Positions 43,375 through 52,688 are shown, counted from the stretch's first letter. The stretch: DNA of 64,000 nucleotides from an uncultured Johnsonella sp. (GCA_900766185.1 CAAFUL010000089.1:1-64000), one strand, 5' to 3'. Notes: a model not told the origin generated them from the sequence alone. Made by a program: numbers and translations.

Positions 43375-44451
43375 ATGAGATTAAAACTTGGTTTATTTGT
43401 TATATTTGCAACCATACTTATGGTGGCAATACTTATGATAGTGGCAATACTTACAAGTATTACGGGACTTAAGGAAATTGACATACTGACCAGTGCGATA
43501 AGTATACTTATGGCTATTTCCTTTCTTAATATCTTATGGGTATACAGATCAATATTAAGACCGCTTTCAAAACTTCAGGAGGCTACAAGACATATAAAAG
43601 AAGGAAATCTTGATTTTACACTTGACATAGACTCTGATGATGAGATAGGACAGTTGTGCATGGATTTCGAGGAAATGCGAATAAGGCTTAAAGAAAATGA
43701 GGCGGAGAAAATCCAGTATGACAGGGATAACAAGGAACTTATAAGCAATATATCTCATGACCTTAAGACCCCGATAACCGCAATCAAAGGATATGTAGAG
43801 GGAATTATGGACGGAGTCGCTTCTTCTCCTGAAAAACTTGATAAGTATATAAGAACTATATATAATAAAGCCAACGATATGGACAGACTTATAGATGAAC
43901 TTACTTTCTATGCAAAAATAGATACCAACAAGGTTCCGTATAACTATGATAAAATCTATATTGTCAACTTTTTTAAGGACTGCTCTGAGGAAGTAAGTCT
44001 TGATATGGAATCCAGAAATATAAACTTTTGTTTTGAAAGCGATCTATCACCTGATACCGTAGTTATTGCTGATGTAGAGCAGTTAAAAAGAGTGGTTAAT
44101 AATATTATAAGCAACAGTGTAAAACATTTGGATAAGCCGGATTCAAATATAAGCATCAGGCTTTATGATGATAAAGATTTTATAAAGATAGATATAGCGG
44201 ACAACGGTTCAGGTATATCTTCGACAGATCTGCCTTATGTATTTGACAGATTTTATAGGGGAGACAGCTCAAGAAACTTGGCAAAAGGAGGTAGCGGCAT
44301 AGGGCTTTCAATAGTTAAAAAAATTATTGAAGACCATAACGGACACATATGGGCAAGCAGCAAAGAGGGTGAAGGAACGCATATAACCATGCTCCTTAGA
44401 AAATACCAAGAGGTAAAAAGCTATGAAGAAAATATTGATAGTAGAAGATGA
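43375..44451 (+). CDS. Sensor histidine kinase (OmpR-partner type)
   Basis: A 358-residue kinase with two N-terminal helices (~5-28 and ~38-58) and almost no extracellular loop, so it may sense signals in or at the membrane. A HAMP region (~59-112) is followed by the H-box ISNISHDLKTPITAIKGY with His128, then N-box NNIISNSVKH, G1 IADNGSGIS, F-box DRFYRGD and G2 GGSGIGLSIV. It overlaps its response-regulator gene by 29 bases. AAGAGG precedes the ATG. Confidence 0.93.
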   Translation: MRLKLGLFVIFATILMVAILMIVAILTSITGLKEIDILTSAISILMAISFLNILWVYRSILRPLSKLQEATRHIKEGNLDFTLDIDSDDEIGQLCMDFEEMRIRLKENEAEKIQYDRDNKELISNISHDLKTPITAIKGYVEGIMDGVASSPEKLDKYIRTIYNKANDMDRLIDELTFYAKIDTNKVPYNYDKIYIVNFFKDCSEEVSLDMESRNINFCFESDLSPDTVVIADVEQLKRVVNNIISNSVKHLDKPDSNISIRLYDDKDFIKIDIADNGSGISSTDLPYVFDRFYRGDSSRNLAKGGSGIGLSIVKKIIEDHNGHIWASSKEGEGTHITMLLRKYQEVKSYEENIDSRR

Positions 44452-45112
44452 AGTCAGCATCGCAGAGTTGGAAAGAGATTATTTGGAAATATCAGGTTAT
44501 GAGGTGGAGCTTTGCCATAATGGCGAGGATGGGAAAAAGGCAGCAATAGAAAACAACTATGATCTTATAATACTTGATATTATGCTTCCGAAAGTTGACG
44601 GTTTTGAAATATGTAAGGCGGTAAGAGAAGTAAAAGATACCCCTGTCATCATGGTGAGTGCTAAAAAAGACGATATTGATAAGATAAGAGGCTTGGGGCT
44701 TGGAGCTGATGATTATATTACAAAACCTTTTTCGCCAAGTGAACTTGTGGCAAGAGTCAAGGCTCATATGTCAAGATATGAAAGACTTTTAGGCAGCGCC
44801 AATCAGGATAATGAATTTATAGAAATAAGAGGTCTTAAAATTGATAAAACCTCAAGAAAGGTGTGGGTCAACGGTGAGGAGAAATCTCTTACGGCAAGAG
44901 AGTTCGATCTTCTTACCTTCCTTGCCTCCAATCCCAATCATGTATTTTCCAAAGAGGATCTGTTCAGAGAGATTTGGGATATGGAGTCGGTAGGAGATAT
45001 AGCTACTGTAACCGTACATATTAAGAAAATCAGAGAAAAGATAGAGTATAACTCTGCTAAACCTCAATACATAGAAACAATATGGGGAGTAGGTTACAGA
45101 TTCAGGGTTTAG
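44423..45112 (+). CDS. Response regulator, OmpR/PhoB family
   Basis: A 229-residue regulator. The receiver domain has Glu9-Asp10, phospho-acceptor Asp52 (ILDIMLPKVDG) and Lys in TKPFSPSELVAR. The C-terminal winged-helix DNA-binding domain has LTAREFDLLTFLASNPNHVF and VTVHIKKIREKIE. It partners the kinase whose gene overlaps it. The targets are unknown; neighbouring metK and the HD hydrolase give no clear hint. Confidence 0.95.
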   Translation: MKKILIVEDEVSIAELERDYLEISGYEVELCHNGEDGKKAAIENNYDLIILDIMLPKVDGFEICKAVREVKDTPVIMVSAKKDDIDKIRGLGLGADDYITKPFSPSELVARVKAHMSRYERLLGSANQDNEFIEIRGLKIDKTSRKVWVNGEEKSLTAREFDLLTFLASNPNHVFSKEDLFREIWDMESVGDIATVTVHIKKIREKIEYNSAKPQYIETIWGVGYRFRV

Positions 45113-45114
45113 AA

Positions 45115-45780
45115 TTAACGAAGTATCATATTTTTGATACTTTCTATAATGCTGAACATTTGGTACTGTATTAAGAAAGTTTGTGCCTCACTTAGTATAT
45201 GACTTGAGTGTATATGCTCAAGAAGCGGAAACACATATATTTGAGTATCATTTATATAATTAATAAGCCTTGTATCATGGAAACTTGCAGCCATATTTGA
45301 AATATTGTTGCATCTGTCCAGTACTTTAACTATGGTGGCGATGGGGTTTAGAGAAATGTTGCTGTAATATATTTCCTTTAGAATCTCCTTGTCAAGCTCG
45401 GAATTTTTATTATAACTAAGCAATTTAACAGCTTCTTTAACGGTGTCATTGCAGGGCAGGTCCGTATAAGCTACGCCGCAGTCCTCGCAGACATCGTGAA
45501 GAAGTATACTTGCAAGTATATTGTCATCAAAAATTTCCAGAGCTATTGAATGTTTTGCCATAGAAAGCGGATGGTTGATGTACTCAACCTTATGTTCGCT
45601 GCCAAACCAAGGTTTATTTCTATACTGTCCTTCATGCTTTTCTTTCATAAACGGAAGGGCAAGTTTACTTTCATGAAAATTATTATTTATCGCAAAGTTT
45701 TCAACATACTTATAAAGTGATGCAGTATTAAAGATTTCTTCTCTCAGATGCCAATGCAATCTTTTAAATGTTTCTTTCAC
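45115..45780 (-). CDS. HD-domain hydrolase, RelA/SpoT-hydrolase-like
   Basis: The start is a GTG at 45780, with AAAGGAG five bases upstream. The 221-residue product has an HD signature similar to the ppGpp-hydrolase domain of SpoT and small alarmone hydrolases: YINHPLSMAKHSIA (metal His70), ASILLHDVCEDC (His95-Asp96) and VKVLDRCNNISNMA (last Asp). It has no synthetase or TGS domain. It may hydrolyse (p)ppGpp or another nucleotide; the substrate is inferred only from the motif pattern. It converges on the response-regulator gene with 2 bases between stop codons. Confidence 0.75.
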   Translation of the reverse strand: MKETFKRLHWHLREEIFNTASLYKYVENFAINNNFHESKLALPFMKEKHEGQYRNKPWFGSEHKVEYINHPLSMAKHSIALEIFDDNILASILLHDVCEDCGVAYTDLPCNDTVKEAVKLLSYNKNSELDKEILKEIYYSNISLNPIATIVKVLDRCNNISNMAASFHDTRLINYINDTQIYVFPLLEHIHSSHILSEAQTFLIQYQMFSIIESIKNMILR

Positions 45781-46144
45781 AACTACTCCTTTCTGTAAAC
45801 AGATAAAAACTCTATAGTTATTATTATAATACATATAAATAAATAGACAATAAATAATAAGCTAATAATACATAACATTTTTTGCTATAAGTCGGTATAA
45901 GAAGGGAATAAGTGATTAAACAGTCATTGATATAGTAACTTACTATATCTGTTAAAGGAACGGCTTTTGAGATTTTGTGCAATGGCATGCTTCCATTGTG
46001 AGAATAAAGCTAAGAAGAGAGGATCGTTTTTTAAATAATTACATAAAGAACCATAAAACTAGTAGTTTTTTTGTAAGAATTAATGACTTGTACTAGTGTT
46101 CTATATCGTATAAAATATAATAAATAATGTGAGGTACGGGAATT
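45781..46144. promoter_or_regulatory. Divergent region between HD hydrolase and ireB
   Basis: This 364-base A+T-rich region must hold two divergent promoters. A hairpin (CAATGG at 45980-45985, CCATTG at 45993-45998) is visible. TTGTAC (46088-46093) and TATAAA (46109-46114) could form a promoter for ireB, though the 15-base spacing is short. Confidence 0.35.
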
Positions 46145-46408
46145 ATGGCTGATATTAGAGATACTCAGTTTTTTGATACAGTACAGGAAAAGAAAATAGA
46201 TGTAAGTGAAGTACTCGCTCTTGTGTATGAAGCATTAACTAAGAAGGGGTATAATCCTGTCAACCAGATAGTAGGTTATGTTATGTCCGGAGACCCGACT
46301 TATATAACCAGTTACAACAGTGCAAGAAGCCTTATAATGAAGGTGGAAAGAGACGAGATAATCGAAGAGTTGCTTAGTGTATATATAGATACTAAGTTTT
46401 CAAAGTAG
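46145..46408 (+). CDS. ireB: IreB family regulatory phosphoprotein (UPF0297)
   Basis: An 87-residue protein with the family sequence FLDT-like FFDTVQEKKIDVSEVL, YNPVNQIVGYVMSGDPTYIT and an N-terminal Thr (RDTQFF) matching the threonines phosphorylated by the PASTA kinase IreK in Enterococcus. There it modulates cephalosporin tolerance. It heads the conserved ireB-ruvX-DUF1292 block. GTGAGG precedes the ATG. Confidence 0.95.
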   Translation: MADIRDTQFFDTVQEKKIDVSEVLALVYEALTKKGYNPVNQIVGYVMSGDPTYITSYNSARSLIMKVERDEIIEELLSVYIDTKFSK

Positions 46409-46480
46409 TATTCATTAAAGTTGCGTGGATAGCGTACAGACTTTTGGTCAATTAGATAATAACGAAAGTTTAAGTGGATG

Positions 46481-46503
46481 AGTTGACCTTTGGCAGGTCA
46501 ACT
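46481..46503 (+). terminator. Small hairpin between ireB and ruvX
   Basis: AGTTGACC (46481-46488) and GGTCAACT (46496-46503) form a perfect 8-bp stem without a strong T-run. It could be an attenuator or mRNA processing site within the operon. Confidence 0.4.
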
Positions 46504-46535
46504 TATTTGCGTGTATAAGATTCGTATTGGAAAAA

Positions 46536-46970
46536 ATGAGAATAATGGCACTTGACTATGGCTCTAAAACTGTAGGAGTGGCAGTAAGCGATGAACTTGG
46601 ACTTACTGCTCTTCCTTTGGAGACCATAAAACGGGAAAAAGAAAACAAATTAAGAAAAACTTTGGCGAGGATTGAAGAAATTATAGAAGAAAAGTCAATC
46701 TCTGTTTTGGTGCTTGGAAAACCTCTTAATATGGATGACAGTGAGGGAGAAAGAGTTAAAAAGAGCTTGGAATTTAAAGAGGCTTTGGAAAGAAGGACAG
46801 GACTTGAGGTTTTGTGGCAGGATGAGAGATTAAGCAGCGTGGAAGCCAAGGAGATACTTACAGACAGCGGAATAAAAAAAGAAGATATGAAGCTATACAT
46901 AGACAGTGTGGCGGCTTCGGTTATACTTAGAGAGTTTATGAATAAAAATAAAGAGAGGTTATATGGATAA
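46536..46970 (+). CDS. ruvX: Holliday-junction resolvase-like RuvX/YqgF
   Basis: I choose the ATG at 46536 over a TTG three codons upstream; the product is 144 residues. MRIMALDYGSKTVGVAVSD carries the first RNase H-like Asp, LVLGKPLNMDDSEG the second motif, WQDERLSS the Glu and DSVAASVIL the last Asp. Family roles are pre-16S rRNA 5'-end maturation and possibly resolving Holliday junctions. It overlaps the DUF1292 gene by 8 bases. Confidence 0.94.
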   Translation: MRIMALDYGSKTVGVAVSDELGLTALPLETIKREKENKLRKTLARIEEIIEEKSISVLVLGKPLNMDDSEGERVKKSLEFKEALERRTGLEVLWQDERLSSVEAKEILTDSGIKKEDMKLYIDSVAASVILREFMNKNKERLYG

Positions 46971-47217
46971 TAAGATAAGTATTATAGACGATGAAGGTAA
47001 TGAAATAGAGCTTATAATTATTGAAACCGCAAAAGTAGAGGGTCGTGATTATATACTTGCAAGCGAAGATGACAACGCTTATATACTAAAAGATGTATCA
47101 GGTGATAAGGACTTGGATTCAGTATATGAGTTTGTAGAAGATGATAAAGAACTTGATATGCTTGCTGATGTGTTTTCAGAACTTATAAGCGATATGGATA
47201 TAGATATAGAAAAGTAG
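46963..47217 (+). CDS. DUF1292 family protein (YrzB-like)
   Basis: An 84-residue acidic protein (ISIIDDEGNEIELIIIETAKV, YILASEDDNAYILK). Function unknown; it is consistently encoded beside ireB and ruvX in Firmicutes. GAGAGGTTAT precedes the ATG, inside the ruvX end. Confidence 0.9.
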   Translation: MDNKISIIDDEGNEIELIIIETAKVEGRDYILASEDDNAYILKDVSGDKDLDSVYEFVEDDKELDMLADVFSELISDMDIDIEK

Positions 47218-47228
47218 GAGGTTGTTAA

Positions 47229-49316
47229 TTGAGTATAGGAAAAGAAATAAATCCGCTTAAGGCTATAAAGAAAATCAAAGAACTTAATGATAGTCTTAGT
47301 GCAAAGGATGAGAACGGTAAGGATAGTGAAAAGGGTAAGAGCGGAAGAAAAAAAGAGGCTGCTAAGGTCAAAGAGGATAACTTAAATACCGACAACAAGA
47401 AAAATAACAGTATGGAAAATGAAAAAGCAGCACTTCCCGTAGCTAAGCCAAAGAGAAAAATCAAAAGTACGGAGTCTGTAGTACAAGAGTCTAAGGAAAA
47501 AGAAGCGGTCTTAAAAGAGTCTAAAAAAGCAAGGGAAGAGGCACTTCTTAAGTCTGTAGAAGAACAGCTTGCAAAAATCGCTTTAGATAAAAATAAGAAG
47601 GTTAAAAGCAGGACTGAAGTTTCTATCAAAAAGCAGGCAATTACAAGAAAAAAGACCAAGAAAAACAATAAAAAGATCAAAATCATACCGCTTGGCGGAC
47701 TTGAACAAATAGGTATGAATATAACCGCATTCGAGTATGAGAACAGTATATTTATAGTAGACTGCGGTCTTGCTTTCCCAAGTGATGATATGCTCGGTAT
47801 AGATCTGGTAATTCCTGATGTAAGTTATTTGAAAAATAATTTTTCAAAACTTAAAGGATTTTGTATAACTCACGGGCATGAGGATCACATAGGAGCTTTG
47901 CCTTATATATTAAAGCAACTTAATATACCGGTTTACGGCACAAGGCTTACCATAGCTTTAATAGAAAGAAAATTAAAAGAACACAATATAGATAAGATGG
48001 CGAAATTAAATGTGGTTAAATATGGTGAAACCGTAGAATTCGGAGATTTTAAGGTTGAATTTGTAAAGACCAACCACTCTATAGCGGATGCGGCAGCACT
48101 TGCCATATTCTCACCTGCCGGAGTAGTATTCCACACCGGAGATTTTAAGGTTGATTACACTCCTGTATTCGGTGATGCGGTAGATCTGCAGCGTATGGCA
48201 GATATAGGAAGAGAGGGATGCCTTGCCCTTATGTGTGATTCTACCAATGCTACCAAGCCGGGATTTACCATGTCTGAGAAGACTGTAGGAAAGACTTTTG
48301 ATGCAATATTTGCGGAAAATCAAAAAAACCGTATATTAGTAGCTACATTTGCATCTAATGTAGACAGGGTTCAGCAGATCATAAATACCGCATATAAGTA
48401 TGGAAGAAAGGTTGTAGTTGAGGGCAGGAGTATGGTTAATGTTATATCTGTAGCCGGAGAGCTTGGATACATTAACATACCCAAGGGAACATTAATAGAT
48501 GTTGACAGTATAAAAAACTATCCGCCGGAGTCCACAGTAATAATAACTACGGGAAGTCAGGGGGAGAGCATGGCTGCACTTTCACGAATGGCTTCTTCCA
48601 TACATAAGAAAGTAACCATAATGCCGGGAGATGTGGTAATTATGAGTTCAACTCCGATTCCGGGCAATGAAAAGGCGGTAAGTAAGGTTATAAATGAGCT
48701 TTCTATAAAGGGAGCGAATGTTATTTTCCAAGATACTCATGTATCAGGACACGCCTGTCAGGAAGAAATAAAGCTTATGTATGCACTCTTAAAGCCTAAG
48801 TTTGCCCTTCCGGTGCATGGAGAGTACAGACATCTTATGGCACAAAAAGAACTTGCCGTAGCTATGGGCATGGAAAAGGACAATGTACTGCTTGTATCAT
48901 CGGGAGATGTTGTAGAGCTTGGAGCGGACAGTATAAAGGTCGTTGATAGGGTAGAAGCCGGAGGTGTCTTTGTTGACGGACTCGGTGTAGGCGATGTAGG
49001 AAATATTGTGCTTAGAGATAGACAAAACTTGGCACAGAATGGTATTATAATAGTTGCTCTCAGTTTGGAGAAGGGATCCAATCAGTTATTATCAGGACCT
49101 GACATAGTATCCAGAGGCTTTGTTTATGTAAGGGAGTCGGGGGATCTTATGGAAGAGGCGACAGAGGTCGTAAGAGTGGGAGTAGATGACTGTCTGGCTG
49201 CGGGAGTATCCGACTGGTCTAAGATAAAAAATATTATAAGAGATACCTTAAGTGATTTTCTGTGGAAAAGAATTAAAAGAAATCCTGTCATATTACCTAT
49301 AATCATGGAAGTATAA
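47229..49316 (+). CDS. rnj: Ribonuclease J with long charged N-terminal extension
   Basis: A 695-residue protein starting at a TTG behind AGGAGG. Residues ~150-695 are a full RNase J. The beta-lactamase metal motif is THGHEDHIG (His215, His217, Asp219, His220), with FHTGDFKVD, the beta-CASP segment LVATFASNVDRVQQI and VHGEYRHL near the C-terminus. It is a 5'-to-3' exo/endoribonuclease in mRNA decay and rRNA maturation. RNase J proteins are usually ~555 residues. The first ~149 residues here are Lys/Glu/Ser-rich low complexity, likely disordered, with basic clusters (KKTKKNNKK) that could bind RNA or partners. Confidence 0.93.
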   Translation: MSIGKEINPLKAIKKIKELNDSLSAKDENGKDSEKGKSGRKKEAAKVKEDNLNTDNKKNNSMENEKAALPVAKPKRKIKSTESVVQESKEKEAVLKESKKAREEALLKSVEEQLAKIALDKNKKVKSRTEVSIKKQAITRKKTKKNNKKIKIIPLGGLEQIGMNITAFEYENSIFIVDCGLAFPSDDMLGIDLVIPDVSYLKNNFSKLKGFCITHGHEDHIGALPYILKQLNIPVYGTRLTIALIERKLKEHNIDKMAKLNVVKYGETVEFGDFKVEFVKTNHSIADAAALAIFSPAGVVFHTGDFKVDYTPVFGDAVDLQRMADIGREGCLALMCDSTNATKPGFTMSEKTVGKTFDAIFAENQKNRILVATFASNVDRVQQIINTAYKYGRKVVVEGRSMVNVISVAGELGYINIPKGTLIDVDSIKNYPPESTVIITTGSQGESMAALSRMASSIHKKVTIMPGDVVIMSSTPIPGNEKAVSKVINELSIKGANVIFQDTHVSGHACQEEIKLMYALLKPKFALPVHGEYRHLMAQKELAVAMGMEKDNVLLVSSGDVVELGADSIKVVDRVEAGGVFVDGLGVGDVGNIVLRDRQNLAQNGIIIVALSLEKGSNQLLSGPDIVSRGFVYVRESGDLMEEATEVVRVGVDDCLAAGVSDWSKIKNIIRDTLSDFLWKRIKRNPVILPIIMEV

Positions 49317-49348
49317 AGGGTTTTATATAATTAAAAATAAGGGGTTGT

Positions 49349-49768
49349 ATGAGCAAGGTAAGTAAGTTAAGCAAGGCTGCTTTGAAAGTATCCGTAAGAT
49401 TAGTCATATATACAGTTTTAGTCGTTGCTATATGGTTTGGAGTTAAAGAAGCATATAGATTCGGTCATGATATATTCTACGATCAGGCGGTAGATGCAAA
49501 GCCCGGAAAAGAAGTGGTAGTAACTATAACAGAGGGAATGGAAGCTAAGGATGTTGCTAAAGTTTTGTATAATAAAGGACTTATCAATAATAAACTGGCA
49601 TACAGCTTACAGGCAAAATTTTTTAATTATTCGGTAAAGGCAGGAACTTACACACTAAGTACCTCCCAGACAATAAGGCAGATCTTACAAGCTATAAACT
49701 CGGGTGAAGAAAATGAAAGCAGCAGTAAAGAACAAAATACAAGTAGCAGCGGAGAAAAAAGTAATTGA
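49349..49768 (+). CDS. MltG-like protein lacking the lytic transglycosylase domain
   Basis: A 139-residue protein with one membrane helix (~15-36), then the LysM-like subdomain of the YceG/MltG family: VVVTITEGMEAKDVAKVLYNKGLI, AGTYTLSTSQTIRQILQAI. It ends in a Ser/Glu tail with no catalytic Glu-containing domain (MltG is ~350 residues). It occupies the position of B. subtilis yrrL. It may bind peptidoglycan or a divisome partner without cutting. The next gene starts at an overlapping TTG. Confidence 0.82.
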   Translation: MSKVSKLSKAALKVSVRLVIYTVLVVAIWFGVKEAYRFGHDIFYDQAVDAKPGKEVVVTITEGMEAKDVAKVLYNKGLINNKLAYSLQAKFFNYSVKAGTYTLSTSQTIRQILQAINSGEENESSSKEQNTSSSGEKSN

Positions 49769-50418
49769 TAGTTGATGAAAGGGTAAGTTGCTATATCAAA
49801 TCCCTTACAGCCTGTAACTCAAACTTTTTGGAAGAACTTAGAGAAAAAGCCTTGGAAGATAAAGTTCCGATTATAAAAAGAGAGACGGAAAGTTTATTAA
49901 AAACTTTATTGCTTTTGAAAAAACCGAAAAAAATTCTTGAAGTAGGTACTGCCGTAGCTTATTCAAGTCTGGTGATGGCAGAGGTTTTAGAAGGAAAAAC
50001 TAAGATAAGCACCATAGAAAACTATGAAAAAAGAGTTTTAGAGGCAAAAAAGAATATAGCAGATTCAAATTATTCCAATACAATACATTTGATTGAAGAA
50101 GACGCCTCAAAGGTTCTTAAAGAACTGGTTGAAAAAAAAGAAAAATATGATTTTATCTTTATGGATGCTGCAAAGGGGCAGTACATTAACTGGCTGGAAC
50201 CTGTTATAAAACTTCTTAATAAAGAGGGAGTACTGTGTTCTGATAATGTCTTGCAAGGAGGCGATATAGTTCAGTCCAGATACCTTATAGAAAGAAGAGA
50301 CAGGTCTATACACTCACGGCTTAGAGAGTACTTATATGAGCTTACTCATAGAGAGGAGTTAAGTACAACTATATTATCATTAGGAGATGGAGTGGCACTG
50401 ACTGTGCTTAAAAAGTAA
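49765..50418 (+). CDS. trmR: tRNA 5-hydroxyuridine methyltransferase (YrrM/TrmR-like)
   Basis: A 217-residue class I SAM methyltransferase of the O-methyltransferase family 3. KILEVGTAVAYSSLVMAE is the SAM-binding loop, STIENYEKRVLEA motif II and YDFIFMDAAKGQYINWLEPV the metal/SAM region with Asp. It starts at a TTG overlapping the previous stop codon. Its position next to a U32 protein matches B. subtilis yrrM-yrrO, where TrmR methylates ho5U34 of tRNA to mo5U; that role is inferred from context. Confidence 0.85.
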   Translation: MIVDERVSCYIKSLTACNSNFLEELREKALEDKVPIIKRETESLLKTLLLLKKPKKILEVGTAVAYSSLVMAEVLEGKTKISTIENYEKRVLEAKKNIADSNYSNTIHLIEEDASKVLKELVEKKEKYDFIFMDAAKGQYINWLEPVIKLLNKEGVLCSDNVLQGGDIVQSRYLIERRDRSIHSRLREYLYELTHREELSTTILSLGDGVALTVLKK

Positions 50419-50422
50419 TACA

Positions 50423-51712
50423 ATGAGAAGAAATTTAGAGTTATTGGTGCCGGCAGGTAGTTTAGAGCTTTTGAAAACAGCGATAGACTACGGTGCCGAC
50501 GCAGTATATATAGGTGGAGAGGCTTTCGGTCTTAGGGCAAAGGCTAAGAACTTCACCATAGAAGATATGGCAGAGGGTATAAGATATGCACACGAAAGGA
50601 ATAAGAAAGTATATGTTACCGCCAATATTTTAGCACACAATGATCAAATTGAAGATGCTAAGGGGTATTTTGAGCAGTTAAAGGAAATTAACCCGGATGC
50701 GCTTATTATTTCAGATCCGGGCATATTTACCATAGCCAGGGAAGTACTTGAAAAAAGTAATATAGAGCTTCACATAAGTACACAGGCAAATAATACCAAC
50801 TATGCGACCTATAAGTTTTGGCACAGCCTTGGAGCAAGCAGGGTAGTAACGGCAAGAGAACTTTCACTTGAGGAAATAAAGTGCATAAGAAGGCAGATAC
50901 CCGATGAGCTTGAAATAGAGACCTTTATACATGGGGCAATGTGTATGGCTTACTCAGGGCGTTGTCTTTTAAGTAACTACTTTACCGGAAGAGATGCCAA
51001 TCAGGGAGCTTGCACACATCCTTGCAGATGGAAGTATTCCGTAGTTGAGGAAAAAAGACCGGGAGAGTATATGCCCGTATATGAGGATGAAAACGGAACA
51101 TATATTTTTAATTCAAAAGATTTATGTATGATAGAGTATATACCGGAGCTTATAGAGGCAGGTATAGACAGCTTTAAGATAGAAGGAAGGATGAAGACTG
51201 CCCTGTATGTAGCTACTGTTGCAAGAACTTACAGAAAGGCTATAGATGATTATCTTAAGGATGAAAAGATATATAGAGCAAATATGGAGTGGTATAAGTC
51301 AGAGATAGGTAAATGCACATACAGAGAATTTACCACGGGATTTTTCTTTGGAAAAGCCAATGAAACTACTCAAATCTATGACAGCAACACCTATGTGCAA
51401 AATTATATCTACTTGGGAACAGTACTTGATAAGGACGGCGCTTTAGCCAAGATAGAACAAAAGAACAAGTTTTTAACAGGTGATGTGGTAGAGCTTATGA
51501 AGAAAAACGGAGACAACATCATGGTGGAAGTTATGTCTATCAGAGACGAAGAAGGTAACTTACAAGATAGTGCTCCGCATCCGAGACAAAGCCTTTTTAT
51601 AGAATTTGATGCTGATAAGGCTGAGCTTGGAGATGTGATAAGAATAAAAAAACAAGGACCTGCAGAAGTACCTAAAGAAGATATATCGGCTTGCTGTGCG
51701 GCAGGATATTAG
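50423..51712 (+). CDS. trhP: U32 family protein, tRNA 5-hydroxyuridine synthesis (TrhP-like)
   Basis: A 429-residue protein of peptidase family U32. LELLVPAGSLELLKTAIDYGADAVYIGG opens the barrel, ELHISTQANNTNY and ETFIHGAMCMAYSGRCLLSN are family motifs, and the cysteines in GACTHPCRW with the previous ones probably bind Fe-S. In bacteria such proteins use prephenate to hydroxylate U34 of tRNAs, the step before TrmR. It starts 4 bases after trmR. It ends with a Cys-rich CCAAGY. Confidence 0.88.
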   Translation: MRRNLELLVPAGSLELLKTAIDYGADAVYIGGEAFGLRAKAKNFTIEDMAEGIRYAHERNKKVYVTANILAHNDQIEDAKGYFEQLKEINPDALIISDPGIFTIAREVLEKSNIELHISTQANNTNYATYKFWHSLGASRVVTARELSLEEIKCIRRQIPDELEIETFIHGAMCMAYSGRCLLSNYFTGRDANQGACTHPCRWKYSVVEEKRPGEYMPVYEDENGTYIFNSKDLCMIEYIPELIEAGIDSFKIEGRMKTALYVATVARTYRKAIDDYLKDEKIYRANMEWYKSEIGKCTYREFTTGFFFGKANETTQIYDSNTYVQNYIYLGTVLDKDGALAKIEQKNKFLTGDVVELMKKNGDNIMVEVMSIRDEEGNLQDSAPHPRQSLFIEFDADKAELGDVIRIKKQGPAEVPKEDISACCAAGY

Positions 51713-51860
51713 TGTATTATTGACCAAAGGCTTTTTCGTTGTTTTATAACTGTAAATAAGGTAAGCAATTAATCAGCTTAGCTTGCACATGTCATAACAG
51801 ACTTAAGTACCTGTTTGGATAAATTTGATGTAGATTCAAAGAATTAAGGAGGGGTTAAAT

Positions 51861-52688
51861 ATGAGAAGAGTATATAAGATTATTGCTATATTCAGTTTTG
51901 TATACTTTCTTGTATTAGCCCTATATACAAGTTTTAATATAAGCTTATATTCATACATATGGCTGCTTATTGGAGTTATAAGCTTAGCCTATATGTATTT
52001 GGAAAAAGTACATAAAAAAGACAAAAAGAGGATTCCGCTATATCTTTATGTAGGCTTAAATGTAGTGCCTATTTGTGGAATTCTCATTTTTATTATATTA
52101 CAATTACTTATCTTTAGTGCTATTGATACTAAAGAGGTACAGGATCTGGACTATGTCATAGTACTCGGTGCAAGAGTAAGATCCAATATAGAGCCTTCAT
52201 CCGCACTTAAAAAAAGACTTGATATGGCTTATGAGTATGCATGTAATAACCCGGACACCATACTTGTTCTTTCAGGTACTAAGAGTAAGTATGAGCCGGT
52301 AACAGAGGCGGAAGCTATGGCAAAGTACCTTATGGACAGAGGTATAGATCCTTCAAGGTTATATCTTGAGATACAGTCAAAAAGTACAAAGGAGAATATT
52401 ATTTATTCCAAAGCACTTATAGAGCATAAAGTGGGAAGTATATCGGTTATATCTAAAGATGTTATGGAAGATGGCTTTGGCAAAGTACTTTTGGCAGAAG
52501 ATAAACCTAAGAAAATAGGTATAGTTACAAGTGATTTTCATTGTTTTAGAGCAAAGGCATTGGCACATAAGGCAGGCTTTGATTCGGTATATACCATGGG
52601 AGCTATAACCGATCCTATACTGTATTTGAATTTCAGCCTTAGAGAAAGCATTGCTATATTATTAGAAAAATTTATGGGGAATATATAA
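51861..52688 (+). CDS. YdcF/SanA-like (DUF218) membrane protein
   Basis: A 275-residue protein with N-terminal helices (~5-25, ~30-47, ~63-88) and an extracytoplasmic DUF218 domain. DYVIVLGARVRSNIEPS, LVLSGTKSKYEPVTEAEAMAKYL, LEIQSKSTKENIIYSK and GIVTSDFHCFRAKALA are the conserved segments. Relatives (SanA, ElyC) affect envelope integrity. Its stop overlaps the next start codon. AAGGAGGGG is a strong ribosome site. Confidence 0.88.
   Translation: MRRVYKIIAIFSFVYFLVLALYTSFNISLYSYIWLLIGVISLAYMYLEKVHKKDKKRIPLYLYVGLNVVPICGILIFIILQLLIFSAIDTKEVQDLDYVIVLGARVRSNIEPSSALKKRLDMAYEYACNNPDTILVLSGTKSKYEPVTEAEAMAKYLMDRGIDPSRLYLEIQSKSTKENIIYSKALIEHKVGSISVISKDVMEDGFGKVLLAEDKPKKIGIVTSDFHCFRAKALAHKAGFDSVYTMGAITDPILYLNFSLRESIAILLEKFMGNI

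Noticed and set aside
47225..47686. 153-codon open frame on the minus strand
   Set aside because: It is the antisense of the low-complexity Lys/Glu-rich start of RNase J and has a matching biased composition; the plus-strand frame has the ribosome site and family motifs.
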